Of a stretch of DNA of 64,000 nucleotides, positions 44,003-53,159 are shown in pieces. Origin of the DNA: Saprospiraceae bacterium (lineage in GTDB: Bacteria; Bacteroidota; Bacteroidia; Chitinophagales; Saprospiraceae); contig JADJRO010000001.1 in assembly GCA_016712145.1 (NCBI GenBank), positions 372,001-436,000 of the forward strand, read 5' to 3'. A model generated the notes under the pieces. That model made no database searches and was not told the origin of the DNA. It saw only the letters and a program-made list of their open reading frames with translations. The translations under genes and the position numbers were made by a program. Positions within the stretch are counted from its first letter, which is position 1; each line of letters opens with the position of its first letter.

Positions 44003-45200
44003 ATTTGTTCTCTTGTTTTTAGTATTAAGTTATTTAACGCAATCAAAATTAAATGCTTTTGCAGAACTGGTGTATTCAAAGCCAAAAATAATTTTACCCG
44101 GAGCCTTTCGTATGGATTCCTATTTGAATTTATTGAATGGGAAGCGAGTTGGGTTAGTAGTAAACCATAGTTCGAAGTTGGACCAAATCCATTTAGTGGA
44201 TACCTTGTTAGATAAAGAGATTCAAATTGTTAAAATATTTGCCCCAGAGCATGGATTTCGAGGAGAAATAGAGGCTGGGGGAACAATTGAAAATCAAATA
44301 GACTTCAAAACGGGATTGCCTATAGTTTCTATTTATGGAAAAAAATCTAAACCCAGTACCGAAGATCTTAAGGATGTGGATTGCATACTATTTGATATTC
44401 AAGATGTTGGGGTCCGTTTTTTTACGTATATAAGCACCTTGCATTATGTTATGGAAGCGTGTGCTGAAAACGGAATTCCTCTTATAGTTTTGGATAGACC
44501 CAATCCGAATGGTTATTTTGTTGACGGCCCTGTATTAGATAGTTGTTGTAAAAGTTTTATCGGTGTTGACCCCATTCCAATTGTTTATGGAATGACTATA
44601 GGTGAACTTGCAAAGATGATTAAAGGAGAAGGTTGGATAAAATCTGGAAACAAGCTTCAATTAAAAGTTATTCCTTGTATAAATTATACTCACAAGTCAT
44701 TTTATGAATTACCTATCAATCCTTCACCTAATTTAAAGAATCAATTAGCTGTATTGTTGTATCCTTCTCTTTGTTTTTTTGAGGGAACGAGCTTAAGTGT
44801 AGGTAGAGGGACTGATTGGCCGTTTCTTATTTATGGTCATCCACTTTTTTTTAATAAATATCCATTTAGTTTTACTCCAATCTCCCGCACGGAAGCCATG
44901 AATCCGCCATGGAAAAATCAAATGTGCTTTGGACTTGATTTACGCACGCTTAATTTAATGGATTTAAGAAAATCAAAGAAAATTCAGTTAAAGTATCTTA
45001 TAGATGCATTCCAAAAAATACCCAATAAAGACAGCTTCTTTTTAAAGAATTTATTTTTTGATAAACTTGCAGGAACTGCTAATCTTCGGATAAATTTAAT
45101 AGCCGGTTATACCGAAGCAGAAATTAGAAAAACCTGGCAAGCTGGTATTAAAAAGTTTATGGTAAAAAGAAAGAAATACCTATTGTACGAAGACTTTTAA
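43953..45200 (+). CDS. NamZ-like exo-beta-N-acetylmuramidase (DUF1343)
   Basis: Up to 415 residues. Motifs GKRVGLVVNHSS, FAPEHGFRGEIEAGG (about 100), DCILFDIQDVGVRFFTYISTL, LDRPNPNG (about 175) and EGTSLSVGRGTDWPF identify DUF1343, whose characterised member NamZ removes terminal MurNAc from peptidoglycan fragments. The start is uncertain: ATG 43953 overlaps the divergent nuclease gene by 50 bases but gives a basic N-region before the hydrophobic signal (VKFVLLFLVLSYL); TTG 44013 is the alternative. Periplasmic or exported cell-wall recycling is inferred. Confidence 0.85.
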   Translation: MPPVVSISIIAKRGRVKFVLLFLVLSYLTQSKLNAFAELVYSKPKIILPGAFRMDSYLNLLNGKRVGLVVNHSSKLDQIHLVDTLLDKEIQIVKIFAPEHGFRGEIEAGGTIENQIDFKTGLPIVSIYGKKSKPSTEDLKDVDCILFDIQDVGVRFFTYISTLHYVMEACAENGIPLIVLDRPNPNGYFVDGPVLDSCCKSFIGVDPIPIVYGMTIGELAKMIKGEGWIKSGNKLQLKVIPCINYTHKSFYELPINPSPNLKNQLAVLLYPSLCFFEGTSLSVGRGTDWPFLIYGHPLFFNKYPFSFTPISRTEAMNPPWKNQMCFGLDLRTLNLMDLRKSKKIQLKYLIDAFQKIPNKDSFFLKNLFFDKLAGTANLRINLIAGYTEAEIRKTWQAGIKKFMVKRKKYLLYEDF

Positions 45201-46171
45201 TTTAATCTTTGTATCATGCCGGCAGCATTAAAGGTATAGGTTCCGCATTCTTTTTTCGGTGCTTTTTGATCTACCTGAAATTTATATTGTTGCATTTTTC
45301 GTTGTGCTTCCAAAATAAACTTCATATCTTTTGTTTTTGACAACTTTGGATTGTATTTTATATAAGTAACTAAACCTTCCCGATTTATACACATATTAAA
45401 CACAACAATTTGTGCATTGACTCTAGCAAGATCTTTTAAATCGGGTCTCCAAATTGGTTTTCGCTTAAGCGGACCCGTTTCATCAAAGTCAACACCTACA
45501 CCATCTCCGGAGCCGGTACCTGTTCCAGAACCTGTGCCACCACCTCCGCCTGCTCCTGAGCCTGAATTTGCAGGTCCAGCACCTGTTCCTGTTCCAGTTC
45601 CTGTGCCAGTACCACCACTTCCCGGATTATCATCGTCACCTGTTGAGGCATTACCGGATGTTCCATGAGCCCCACCGGTTGAAGGTGCTGGTTTGGTTTC
45701 GACTGGAGGTTTTATAACTTCAGGACTTGGACGTGTTGTAGGGGTATGTGTTTCAACTTTTGGAGGATCCACCTTTACGACTTGAGGCTCTGCTTCAACC
45801 AATACGGGTTTAGGAGCTGGTGTCGTAGGAACTGGGATTGTTTTTTGTGGTTCAGCTCGGTCGATTTGCTTTTCCATTTCTTCTAAGGCAGGTTTTGCTT
45901 CACTTCCTTTTGATCCGCCTTGTTGGGCTTCCTCCGATTCTGGCCCGGGACTAGATCCACCTCCAGTGGCTATCGGAGGTTCTTCCATTACAATTTGGCT
46001 GGGTAAAAGGATTTCAACTCCAATTTCTTGCTCTGGCTCTTTTGAAAAATCTAAAATCCTTAAAAAGAAAATTAATAATAACAGGGCGTGAATTATGGCG
46101 GATATTAGTATTCCGGTTCTTCTGTGACCAGATTCTATTTTATGGGCGTCGTAATAATAAATTTGGCTCAT
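45197..46171 (-). CDS. TonB-like energy transducer with Gly/Thr/Ser-rich linker
   Basis: 324 residues: a short cytoplasmic N-terminus, one membrane anchor (ILISAIIHALLLLIFFLRIL, about 22-41), a long linker rich in Pro, Glu and Lys (to about 165), then a low-complexity Gly/Thr/Ser stretch (about 165-225, DNA 45490-45665) and a C-terminal globular region (NAQIVVFNMCINREGLVTYI). This is the architecture of TonB or gliding-type periplasm-spanning proteins. No exbB/exbD/tolR genes are adjacent. The stop overlaps the convergent NamZ gene by four bases. Confidence 0.75.
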   Translation of the reverse strand: MSQIYYYDAHKIESGHRRTGILISAIIHALLLLIFFLRILDFSKEPEQEIGVEILLPSQIVMEEPPIATGGGSSPGPESEEAQQGGSKGSEAKPALEEMEKQIDRAEPQKTIPVPTTPAPKPVLVEAEPQVVKVDPPKVETHTPTTRPSPEVIKPPVETKPAPSTGGAHGTSGNASTGDDDNPGSGGTGTGTGTGTGAGPANSGSGAGGGGGTGSGTGTGSGDGVGVDFDETGPLKRKPIWRPDLKDLARVNAQIVVFNMCINREGLVTYIKYNPKLSKTKDMKFILEAQRKMQQYKFQVDQKAPKKECGTYTFNAAGMIQRLN

Positions 46172-46245
46172 CTTGACAAATTAGTATGTAAAGGACGTAA
46201 AATTCAACTAATTTAGTACTAATGTTAGGTTAAAATATTACAATT

Positions 46246-46455
46246 TTACCTATTTGTTATTAAAATGTAGAAAAGTACTAAGCCAAATACAACCATACAT
46301 AATTTAAAGCTGGTTGCCCAAAGGATGCCTAAATTATCAATAGGAAGCATAAAACTAAGGCTAACTCCGACCATACTCAGGATTAAGGATAGCATCCCGA
46401 TAACAAACATCAAGAATCCTAAAACAAGGAGTACGCTTCTTTTTCTGATTTCCAT
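46246..46455 (-). CDS. Small two-helix membrane protein
   Basis: 69 residues beginning MEIRKRSVLLVLGFLMFVIG with a second hydrophobic segment FKLCMVVFGLVLFYILI. Charged residues at the N-terminus suggest the positive-inside orientation. It stands between the TonB-like gene (same strand, 74 bases further on) and the divergent HMG-CoA lyase-like gene. No family recognised; similar small proteins occur widely in Bacteroidota. Confidence 0.65.
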   Translation of the reverse strand: MEIRKRSVLLVLGFLMFVIGMLSLILSMVGVSLSFMLPIDNLGILWATSFKLCMVVFGLVLFYILITNR

Positions 46456-46511
46456 AGTATTTTTGGGCTGTTGAATACAGCATTCGAGTTGAACTGTAAA
46501 GATACAGGCAA

Positions 46512-47378
46512 ATGAGTCACTCTATAAAATTAATTGAATGTCCACGTGATGCAATGCAAGGGTTACATGACTTTGTGCCAACAGATCTTAAAATTAAATA
46601 CCTCCAACAATTAATCGATACCGGGTTTGATGCATTGGATTTTGGAAGTTTTGTTTCGGTTAAGGCAATTCCTCAGATGCAGGATACACATCAAGTTGTT
46701 GAGCATTTAAATTTAGAAGACTCTAATACAAAACTCATAGCAATAGTTGCCAACAAACGAGGAGCTGAAGAAGCCATTTTATACCCTCAAATACGATTTG
46801 TTGGTTATCCATTTTCTGTTTCAGAAACATTCCAAATTCGCAATACAAATTCGAGTATACCGGATTCTGTTGAACGAATTAAGCAAATTCAGGAATTGTG
46901 TTCAAAAAGTGGAAAACAAATGCTTATATATATATCAATGGCTTTCGGAAATCCGTATGGAGATCCCTGGAATGCTGAAATTGTTTTGCATTGGGTTGAT
47001 GCTTTATATAAATTAGGAATTAATACTGTAGCATTGTCAGACACAATAGGTGTAGCCGAACCGGAATCGATCCGCTATTTGTTTAGCCATTTAATACCAG
47101 TTTATCCGCAAATAGAATTTGGTGCGCATTTTCATACAGTACCTGAATTGTGGGAAGAAAAGTTAATAGCAGCGTTCGAATCTGGATGTTATCGATTTGA
47201 TGGCGCCATTTATGGATACGGTGGCTGTCCAATGGCTAAAGATGATTTAACAGGAAACATGCCAACGGAGCATTTAATTTCATATTTTAAAAGCCGTGGA
47301 CTTATCAATCATATAAATTTAGATAATTTTTCAGATTCTATGATCACCGCAAAGAAAATATTCGATACGTATCATTAA
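46512..47378 (+). CDS. Hydroxymethylglutaryl-CoA lyase-like enzyme
   Basis: 288 residues of the DRE-TIM metallolyase fold. The N-terminal IKLIECPRDAMQGLHDFVP carries the Arg-Asp pair of the active site. Further parts are FGSFVSVKAIPQMQDT (about 46), ALSDTIGVAEP (about 176), GAHFHTVPELWEEKLIAA (metal His, about 205) and GCPMAKDDLTGNMPTEHL (about 240), where the conserved cysteine of HMG-CoA lyase sits. Expected reaction: HMG-CoA to acetoacetate plus acetyl-CoA, in leucine breakdown. A related aldolase-type activity is possible. Confidence 0.82.
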   Translation: MSHSIKLIECPRDAMQGLHDFVPTDLKIKYLQQLIDTGFDALDFGSFVSVKAIPQMQDTHQVVEHLNLEDSNTKLIAIVANKRGAEEAILYPQIRFVGYPFSVSETFQIRNTNSSIPDSVERIKQIQELCSKSGKQMLIYISMAFGNPYGDPWNAEIVLHWVDALYKLGINTVALSDTIGVAEPESIRYLFSHLIPVYPQIEFGAHFHTVPELWEEKLIAAFESGCYRFDGAIYGYGGCPMAKDDLTGNMPTEHLISYFKSRGLINHINLDNFSDSMITAKKIFDTYH

Positions 47379-47388
47379 TTTAACACAC

Positions 47389-47823
47389 ATGCATTTTTTG
47401 CCAATATTGTATATGAGTCCAGAATACGATGCTGCAATTGCACTACGGACTGCAGTTTTAAGGATTCCATTAAACCTTGAATTTACTGAGGAGCAACTGG
47501 AATCAGAATCAGAAGAATTTCATTTTGGAGCCTTTTCTGAGGATGGGAATTTACTGGCTTGTTTATCTTTCAAATTAGATTCCGTAAATTGTCTGCAGAT
47601 GCGACAAGTGGCAGTAGAAACAGCGCTCCAAAATAGTGGAATTGGTCAATTTGTAGTTAAAGAAGCTGAAAATTGGGCAAAGTCAAAAGGATTTACCAAA
47701 ATCATTTTGCATGCTAGAGATGTTGCGGTTCCTTTTTATTTAAAACAACATTACGAAACGGTTGGAGAAGCATTTATTGAAGTCAATATTTTACATCGAC
47801 ATATGCAAAAAAATATTAATTAA
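47389..47823 (+). CDS. GNAT family N-acetyltransferase
   Basis: 144 residues. The acetyl-CoA site is visible as MRQVAVETALQNSGIGQFVVKEAENWAKS split over residues 72-100 (Q/R-x-x-G-x-G/A variant NSGIGQ), followed by FTKIILHARDVAVPFYLKQHYETVGEAFIE. It resembles the ElaA/YjcF-type small acetyltransferases. The acceptor substrate is unknown. Ten bases after the HMG-CoA lyase-like gene, so probably in the same transcript. Confidence 0.85.
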   Translation: MHFLPILYMSPEYDAAIALRTAVLRIPLNLEFTEEQLESESEEFHFGAFSEDGNLLACLSFKLDSVNCLQMRQVAVETALQNSGIGQFVVKEAENWAKSKGFTKIILHARDVAVPFYLKQHYETVGEAFIEVNILHRHMQKNIN

Positions 47824-47848
47824 ATTATCAAAGTTTAATTTTTAAACC

Positions 47849-48325
47849 ATGCAAACATTTGATCAACTGTTAAATACTTACGGTGAAAGTCATCAAAATA
47901 AGCTTAATAAACGAATTCATTGGATTTGTATTCCGGCAATACTTTTTAGTTTAGTAGGCTTATTGATGCATATTCCAATTCCACAGTTTATTCCTGCAAA
48001 TTTTTATTTAAATTGGGCTGGGCTTGTTTTGTTTCTGAGCTTAATTTATTATATCAGATTGTCGATTGGAATGTTTGCAGGCTTTCTGGTACTTAGTTAT
48101 CTATTGCTTTATGCAAATTGGGAGCTCATGGCCTATTGTCAGCTTAATGCATGCAGTTCTTTATGGACCTTAGTGATACTATTTACTTTAGCCTGGATTG
48201 GTCAATTTATTGGACATAAAATAGAGGGCAAGAAGCCTTCATTTTTAAAGGATGTGCAATTTTTACTAATTGGTCCTGCCTGGTTATTGCATTTTATTTA
48301 TAGAAAACTGGGAATCCCGTATTAA
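47849..48325 (+). CDS. Mpo1-like (DUF962) membrane protein
   Basis: 158 residues with three or four membrane helices. The family motifs YGESHQNKLNKRIHWICIP (about 11-29) and GQFIGHKIEGKKPSFLKD (about 122-139) bring together the histidines that bind iron in yeast Mpo1. Yeast Mpo1 is a 2-hydroxy fatty acid dioxygenase in alpha-oxidation. The bacterial function is inferred only. It is the third gene of the plus-strand group and converges on lpdA. Confidence 0.87.
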   Translation: MQTFDQLLNTYGESHQNKLNKRIHWICIPAILFSLVGLLMHIPIPQFIPANFYLNWAGLVLFLSLIYYIRLSIGMFAGFLVLSYLLLYANWELMAYCQLNACSSLWTLVILFTLAWIGQFIGHKIEGKKPSFLKDVQFLLIGPAWLLHFIYRKLGIPY

Positions 48326-48390
48326 TTATTCGACGTAAAGGTTCGATTTTATGTAGGATCGAATGTATTTCTTTTCAGGCATTCCGTGCA

Positions 48391-49788
48391 TTATAAATGG
48401 ATTACTTCACCATAGGCTGCTGCTGCAGCTTCCATAATGGCTTCTGACATTGTAGGGTGAGGATGTATCGATTTAATAATTTCATGACCGGTAGTTTCTA
48501 ATTTTCTGGCAACTACAATCTCAGCAATCATTTCAGTAACATTCATGCCAATCATGTGTGCTCCTAAAAATTCGCCATATTTTTTATCAAAAATGACTTT
48601 TACAAAACCCTCTTTTGCTCCTGCAGCACTGGCTTTTCCAGATGCAGAAAACGGAAATTTTCCAACCAGAATTTCAAATCCTGCATCTTTTGCGGATTGT
48701 TCGGTATATCCAACGGAAGCAATTTCCGGACTGCAATAGGTACAACCTGGGATATTGTTATAGTCAATGGCTTCCGGATTGTGACCAGCTATTGCCTCGA
48801 CACAGATGATCCCTTCTGCACTGGCAACATGAGCCAATGCTTGACCCGGAGTTACATCACCTATGGCATAAATTCCTGGAATATTTGTTTTGTAATGAGC
48901 ATCCACCTTAATAAGGCCTTTTTCAATGAGGACACCCAGATCTTCCAAACCTAGATTTTCAATATTTGCAGTTACACCAGCAGCTGATAAAACGATATCG
49001 CATTCAATTTTGGTTTCCTTTGAATCCTTTCGGTCTTTTGTAATAACGATTAAGCCCTCCTTTGTTTTTTCAACTTTTTCTACACTGGTATTCGCTAAAG
49101 TTTGAATGCCCGCTTTTTTGAAAATCTTGGTTAATTCTTTTGAAATATCGGCATCTTCCCTTGGAACCAAACCTTGTTCCATAAATTCTACAATAGTTAC
49201 CTGAGTACCTAATGCATTATAAAAATAGGCAAATTCAACACCGATTGCACCGGCACCAACAACAACCATTTTCTTAGGAAGAGCATCTAATGACATTGCT
49301 TTTCTATAATCAATTATGTGTTTGCCATCTATGGGTAAATTAGGCAATGCCTTTGCGCGACCACCCGTTGCAATGATGATGTGATCTGCTGTAAATAAAT
49401 CTTTCTTTCCGGAGCCATCTGTAACTTCTATTTTTTTATCTTTAAGAAGTTTGGCAGTACCCATTAATACTTGAATTTTATTTTTTTTCATTAAAAATTG
49501 GATGCCTTTACTCATGCCATCGGCTACATTTCTGCTTCTTTTAACAATATTACTAAAATCAGCTTTGGCTTCATTTACCTGAATGCCATAATCTGATGCA
49601 TGTTTTATATATTCAAAAACTTGGGCGCTTTTTAATAAGGCTTTTGTAGGAATGCAGCCCCAATTTAAGCAAATTCCTCCTAAGGATTCACGTTCAACAA
49701 TTGCTACCTGTTTGCCAAGTTGAGCTGCTCTGATGGCTGCAACATAGCCTCCCGGACCGGAACCAATTACGATAATGTCAAACTTCAT
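48391..49788 (-). CDS. lpdA: Dihydrolipoyl dehydrogenase
   Basis: E3 subunit of 2-oxoacid dehydrogenase and glycine cleavage complexes; reoxidises lipoyl groups using FAD and NAD. 465 residues: GSGPGGYVAAIRAAQLG (FAD loop), the redox disulfide in GGICLNWGCIPTKAL (Cys about 41 and 46), GAGAIGVEFAYFY (NAD loop, about 178), AIGDVTPGQALAHVA, and the C-terminal His-Glu pair in IHPHPTMSEAIMEA (about 443). Standalone; no E1/E2 genes are adjacent. Confidence 0.96.
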   Translation of the reverse strand: MKFDIIVIGSGPGGYVAAIRAAQLGKQVAIVERESLGGICLNWGCIPTKALLKSAQVFEYIKHASDYGIQVNEAKADFSNIVKRSRNVADGMSKGIQFLMKKNKIQVLMGTAKLLKDKKIEVTDGSGKKDLFTADHIIIATGGRAKALPNLPIDGKHIIDYRKAMSLDALPKKMVVVGAGAIGVEFAYFYNALGTQVTIVEFMEQGLVPREDADISKELTKIFKKAGIQTLANTSVEKVEKTKEGLIVITKDRKDSKETKIECDIVLSAAGVTANIENLGLEDLGVLIEKGLIKVDAHYKTNIPGIYAIGDVTPGQALAHVASAEGIICVEAIAGHNPEAIDYNNIPGCTYCSPEIASVGYTEQSAKDAGFEILVGKFPFSASGKASAAGAKEGFVKVIFDKKYGEFLGAHMIGMNVTEMIAEIVVARKLETTGHEIIKSIHPHPTMSEAIMEAAAAAYGEVIHL

Positions 49789-49940
49789 ACATCTATTAAT
49801 TTAGGGCGAAATTATTGATTATTATTGTAATTAATTGGTATGTAGCAGGTTTTAATAGCTTATTTGAGAAATATTGATTAAAAGCTTGAATCTTGAATGG
49901 AATTCGATTCCGAAGCTTCAATATCTGGATGAAGGCGTCC

Positions 49941-49948
49941 TATCTTTG
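49941..49948 (+). promoter_or_regulatory. -7 box for coaD
   Basis: TATCTTTG matches TAnnTTTG and lies 17 bases before the ATG at 49966. No -33 TTG at standard distance. The rest of the 177-base divergent spacer to lpdA shows no gene. Confidence 0.45.
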
Positions 49949-49965
49949 CACAAAATCAAGATAGG

Positions 49966-50442
49966 ATGAACAAAATAGCTGTTTTCCCGGGATCTTTTGA
50001 TCCAATTACAAAAGGACATCAGGATGTCGTTCTTCGGGCCTTGCCTTTGTTTGATAAAATTGTAATTGCTATCGGTGAAAACTCCCAAAAGAAAACCTTG
50101 TTTTCATTAGAGCAACGGTTGCAGTGGATTGAATTATTATTTGAAAATGAATCAAAAGTAACCGTTACAAGTTATAATGGACTTACCGCTTTATTTTGTG
50201 AAGCGATCAATGCAAACTATTTGGTTAGAGGGATACGAAATGCATCGGATTTTGATTACGAAAAAACCATTTCTCAAATTAATCACACATTAGTAAATAA
50301 AATTGAGACTGTTTTTTTTATTGCAAAACCAGAATTATCACATGTGAGCAGTACCATTGTAAGAGAATTAATTTTAGGAAAAGCGGATGTAAAAGCTTTT
50401 GTTCCTGATATAATAAATGTATTAACTTTTAAAACCCAGTAA
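49966..50442 (+). CDS. coaD: Phosphopantetheine adenylyltransferase
   Basis: Penultimate step of coenzyme A synthesis: 4'-phosphopantetheine plus ATP to dephospho-CoA. 158 residues, the usual length. The nucleotidyltransferase motif FPGSFDPITKGHQDVVLRAL opens the protein, RGIRNASDFDYE lies at about 88 and SHVSSTIVREL (ISSTxxR-type) at about 126. Its stop is followed immediately by the ATG of the P5C dehydrogenase gene, with no spacer. Confidence 0.96.
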   Translation: MNKIAVFPGSFDPITKGHQDVVLRALPLFDKIVIAIGENSQKKTLFSLEQRLQWIELLFENESKVTVTSYNGLTALFCEAINANYLVRGIRNASDFDYEKTISQINHTLVNKIETVFFIAKPELSHVSSTIVRELILGKADVKAFVPDIINVLTFKTQ

Positions 50443-52074
50443 ATGTCAAATTTAATAGTAAATATTCCAATGGTTTCAAATGAACCTGTTTTAAATTATC
50501 GGTCAGGTTCTAAAGAAAAATTGGAAGTAAAAAGTGCCCTCGACGAATTGCAATCCAATGTATTGGATATAGGGATGACCATAAATGGTAAAAAAGTAAC
50601 CAGTGATGTTCAAAAAGATATTTTTCAGCCTCATAATATAGGTCATAAAATTGCTCATTATCATAAAGGCAATACCAGTCATGTGCAACAAGCAATAATA
50701 GCTGCTCTTGATGCTAAAGAAAATTGGGAAGCCATGCCTTGGGCTGATCGGGCATCCATTTTTTTAAAAGCGGCCGATTTAATTTCAGGAAAGTACAGGG
50801 CTCGAATGAATGCCATGACGATGTTGGGTCAATCCAAAAATATATTTCAAGCTGAAATTGATGCGGTTTGTGAGTTTTGCGACTTTTTACGTTTTAACGT
50901 GCGTTTTATGACGGAGATTTATTCTCAGCAACCTGAATCTGCTCCAGGCATTTGGAATCAAATGCAATACCGTCCATTGGAAGGATTCGTATTTGCATTA
51001 ACGCCATTTAATTTTACATCGATTGCAGGGAATTTGCCATGTGCACCAGCACTTATGGGCAATGTAGTCGTTTGGAAACCTGCGGAAACCCAAATTTATT
51101 CTGCTTCACTGATAATGGATATATTGATTGAAGCTGGATTGCCTGCGGGTGTTATCAATTTAGTATTTGTGGAAGGATCCGTTGCAGGGGAAGTGATTTT
51201 TAATCATCGGGAATTTGCAGGAATTCATTTTACAGGGTCAACACAAGTTTTTAAATCAATTTGGAATAAAGTTGCACAGAATTTAGATACGTATCATTCT
51301 TTTCCTCGTTTAGTAGGGGAGACAGGGGGTAAAGATTTTATCCTGGCACATCCTTCAGCCGATCCTCTGCAACTAGCAGTGGCAATGATTCGGGGAGCAT
51401 TTGAGTTTCAAGGTCAAAAATGCAGTGCAGCCTCTCGTGCTTATATTCCGAATAGCTTATGGCAGGAGGTTAGTAATCATTGTCTAAGCATGTTGAAATC
51501 AATAAAAATGGGGGATCCGTATGATTTTACTAATTTTATCAATGCAGTTATTGATGAGAAAGCATTTGACAAAATTACATCGTATCTAGTAGCAGCAAAA
51601 AAGGATCCTGAAGCTGAGATTATTTTTGGAGGGCATTCTGACAAATCCAAGGGATATTTTATTCAACCCACGATTATTAAAACGACCAATCCACATTACA
51701 GTACCATGTGTGACGAACTATTTGGACCCGTTTTAACTGTTTATGTATACGAAGATTTAAAATTCAATGAAATATTAAAAACAGTTGATAGCACATCACC
51801 CTATGCATTGACTGGGGCTTTGTTTTGTAAGGATCGATATGCTACGATCCATGCTGCCCATGCTTTAAGAAATTCCGCCGGCAATTTTTATATTAATGAT
51901 AAACCAACTGGGGCTGTTGTGGGTCAGCAACCTTTTGGTGGGGCCAGAGGTTCGGGAACAAACGATAAGGCTGGTTCTCATTTAAATTTATTACGTTGGG
52001 TTTCACCTCGCACGATAAAGGAAAATTTTATTCCTCCTGTACAATTTGAATATCCATTTATGGATGAAGCTTAA
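50443..52074 (+). CDS. pruA: L-glutamate gamma-semialdehyde (P5C) dehydrogenase
   Basis: Oxidises glutamate semialdehyde, from proline, to glutamate with NAD. 543 residues of the aldehyde dehydrogenase superfamily, with the long form typical of P5CDH. Seen: ALTPFNFTSIAGNLPCAPALMGN (split by the cofactor cleft, about 185), GIHFTGSTQVF (about 265), GETGGKDFILAHPSA (general base Glu, about 289) and the catalytic cysteine in GQKCSAASRAYIP (about 327). Possibly co-transcribed with coaD, although metabolically unrelated. Confidence 0.94.
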   Translation: MSNLIVNIPMVSNEPVLNYRSGSKEKLEVKSALDELQSNVLDIGMTINGKKVTSDVQKDIFQPHNIGHKIAHYHKGNTSHVQQAIIAALDAKENWEAMPWADRASIFLKAADLISGKYRARMNAMTMLGQSKNIFQAEIDAVCEFCDFLRFNVRFMTEIYSQQPESAPGIWNQMQYRPLEGFVFALTPFNFTSIAGNLPCAPALMGNVVVWKPAETQIYSASLIMDILIEAGLPAGVINLVFVEGSVAGEVIFNHREFAGIHFTGSTQVFKSIWNKVAQNLDTYHSFPRLVGETGGKDFILAHPSADPLQLAVAMIRGAFEFQGQKCSAASRAYIPNSLWQEVSNHCLSMLKSIKMGDPYDFTNFINAVIDEKAFDKITSYLVAAKKDPEAEIIFGGHSDKSKGYFIQPTIIKTTNPHYSTMCDELFGPVLTVYVYEDLKFNEILKTVDSTSPYALTGALFCKDRYATIHAAHALRNSAGNFYINDKPTGAVVGQQPFGGARGSGTNDKAGSHLNLLRWVSPRTIKENFIPPVQFEYPFMDEA

Positions 52075-52099
52075 TAAATACTGTAGGATACAAATTATT

Positions 52100-52696
52100 C
52101 TACAAAATATATTTTACCAGGAGTCCTAAGAATAAGCCTATTATTGAGCCATAAAAATGTGCATAATGGTCTATGTGATCGTTGGGGTTTTTAGATGCCC
52201 ACCATGAATAAATTAGGTACAATGAGGCAAATAAAATTGCTGGGATAGGCACCATTCCAAAAAGATACAATAATTGAAACGGATAATAAAGCACATAGAT
52301 AAATAGAATTCCTGATATGGCTCCAGAAGCCCCAATGCTTGAATAACGCGTATTGTTTAAATGATGAAAATAGGTTGGAATGCATCCTGCTATCAAAATT
52401 ATAAAATAAATTAAAATAAACAGGAATCCACCGACATAAAATCCAAATTGTGCTTTATAGACATGTTCAATTGTACTGCCAAATTGATAAAGTACAAATA
52501 AATTTAAGCCAAGATGCAACCAATTTGCATGAAGAAAACCACAACTCAACCAACGGTAAAACTGCCGATTCCTTTTTTCCAAATATGGAAAATGGCTATA
52601 GTCCTGAATGATATTTGATTTAGAAAATCCTATACTTGATATCACAAGTATAGATAATATTAATCCATAGGTCATTAAAGGTGGGAGACTATTCAT
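52100..52696 (-). CDS. Rhomboid-family intramembrane serine protease
   Basis: 198 residues with about six membrane helices. Rhomboid features: GFLHANWLHLGLNLFVLYQFG (HxxxxHxxxN, about 54-66), the serine in SIGASGAISGILF (GxSG, about 124), and the His in DHYAHFYGSIIGLFLG (about 177). All catalytic residues appear present. Substrate unknown. Overlaps rlmH by eight bases on the same strand. Confidence 0.9.
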   Translation of the reverse strand: MNSLPPLMTYGLILSILVISSIGFSKSNIIQDYSHFPYLEKRNRQFYRWLSCGFLHANWLHLGLNLFVLYQFGSTIEHVYKAQFGFYVGGFLFILIYFIILIAGCIPTYFHHLNNTRYSSIGASGAISGILFIYVLYYPFQLLYLFGMVPIPAILFASLYLIYSWWASKNPNDHIDHYAHFYGSIIGLFLGLLVKYIL

Positions 52697-53159
52697 TATG
52701 ATATGGGATTTTATTTATTATTGTGAACGCTCTATATAATTGCTCTAAAAATATTAATCGAATCATTTGATGCGTGAATGTCATTTCGGAAAGCGCAATT
52801 TTAGTCGGAACATGGTTCTTAATCTCTTCTGAAAAACCATAGGCGCCTCCAATAATGAAACACAATTTTCTGTTTGATGTATGTGCATTTTTTGATAACC
52901 AGTTAGCAAATTCTAAAGATGAATATTGCGTTCCGCCTTCATCCAACAATATTGGTAAAATTCCAGGTGTTTGAATCGCTTTAATTAATGCCGGTGTTTC
53001 AAATTGTTTTATTGATTGGATGTTTTTTAAGCCTTTTGCTTCCTTGAACTCTCTTGTATTTACATTGGCATAGTGACCAATCTTTTTTAAATAAATGGAG
53101 AGCCCTTGATGTAGATAACTGTCAGTTGTTTTTCCAATCCACCAAACTTCTAATTCCAT
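52689..53159 (-). CDS. rlmH: 23S rRNA (pseudouridine1915-N3)-methyltransferase
   Basis: A SPOUT methyltransferase acting on helix 69 of 23S rRNA. 156 residues, the usual length. LLDEGGTQYSSLEFANWL (about 72), FIIGGAYGFSEEIK (about 103) and the C-terminal MTFTHQMIRLIFLEQLYRAFTIINKIPYH knot region (split here over about 125-153) are diagnostic. It starts directly after the stop of the GH13-like gene. Confidence 0.95.
   Translation of the reverse strand: MELEVWWIGKTTDSYLHQGLSIYLKKIGHYANVNTREFKEAKGLKNIQSIKQFETPALIKAIQTPGILPILLDEGGTQYSSLEFANWLSKNAHTSNRKLCFIIGGAYGFSEEIKNHVPTKIALSEMTFTHQMIRLIFLEQLYRAFTIINKIPYHNE

Noticed and set aside
45417..45668. Pro/Val-rich reading frame on the plus strand
   Set aside because: It is the antisense of the Gly/Thr low-complexity linker of the TonB-like gene and has no start context or family match.
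48326..48390. Terminator between the Mpo1-like and lpdA genes
   Set aside because: TTCGAT and ATCGAA can pair, but the loop is long and there is no T tract on either side.
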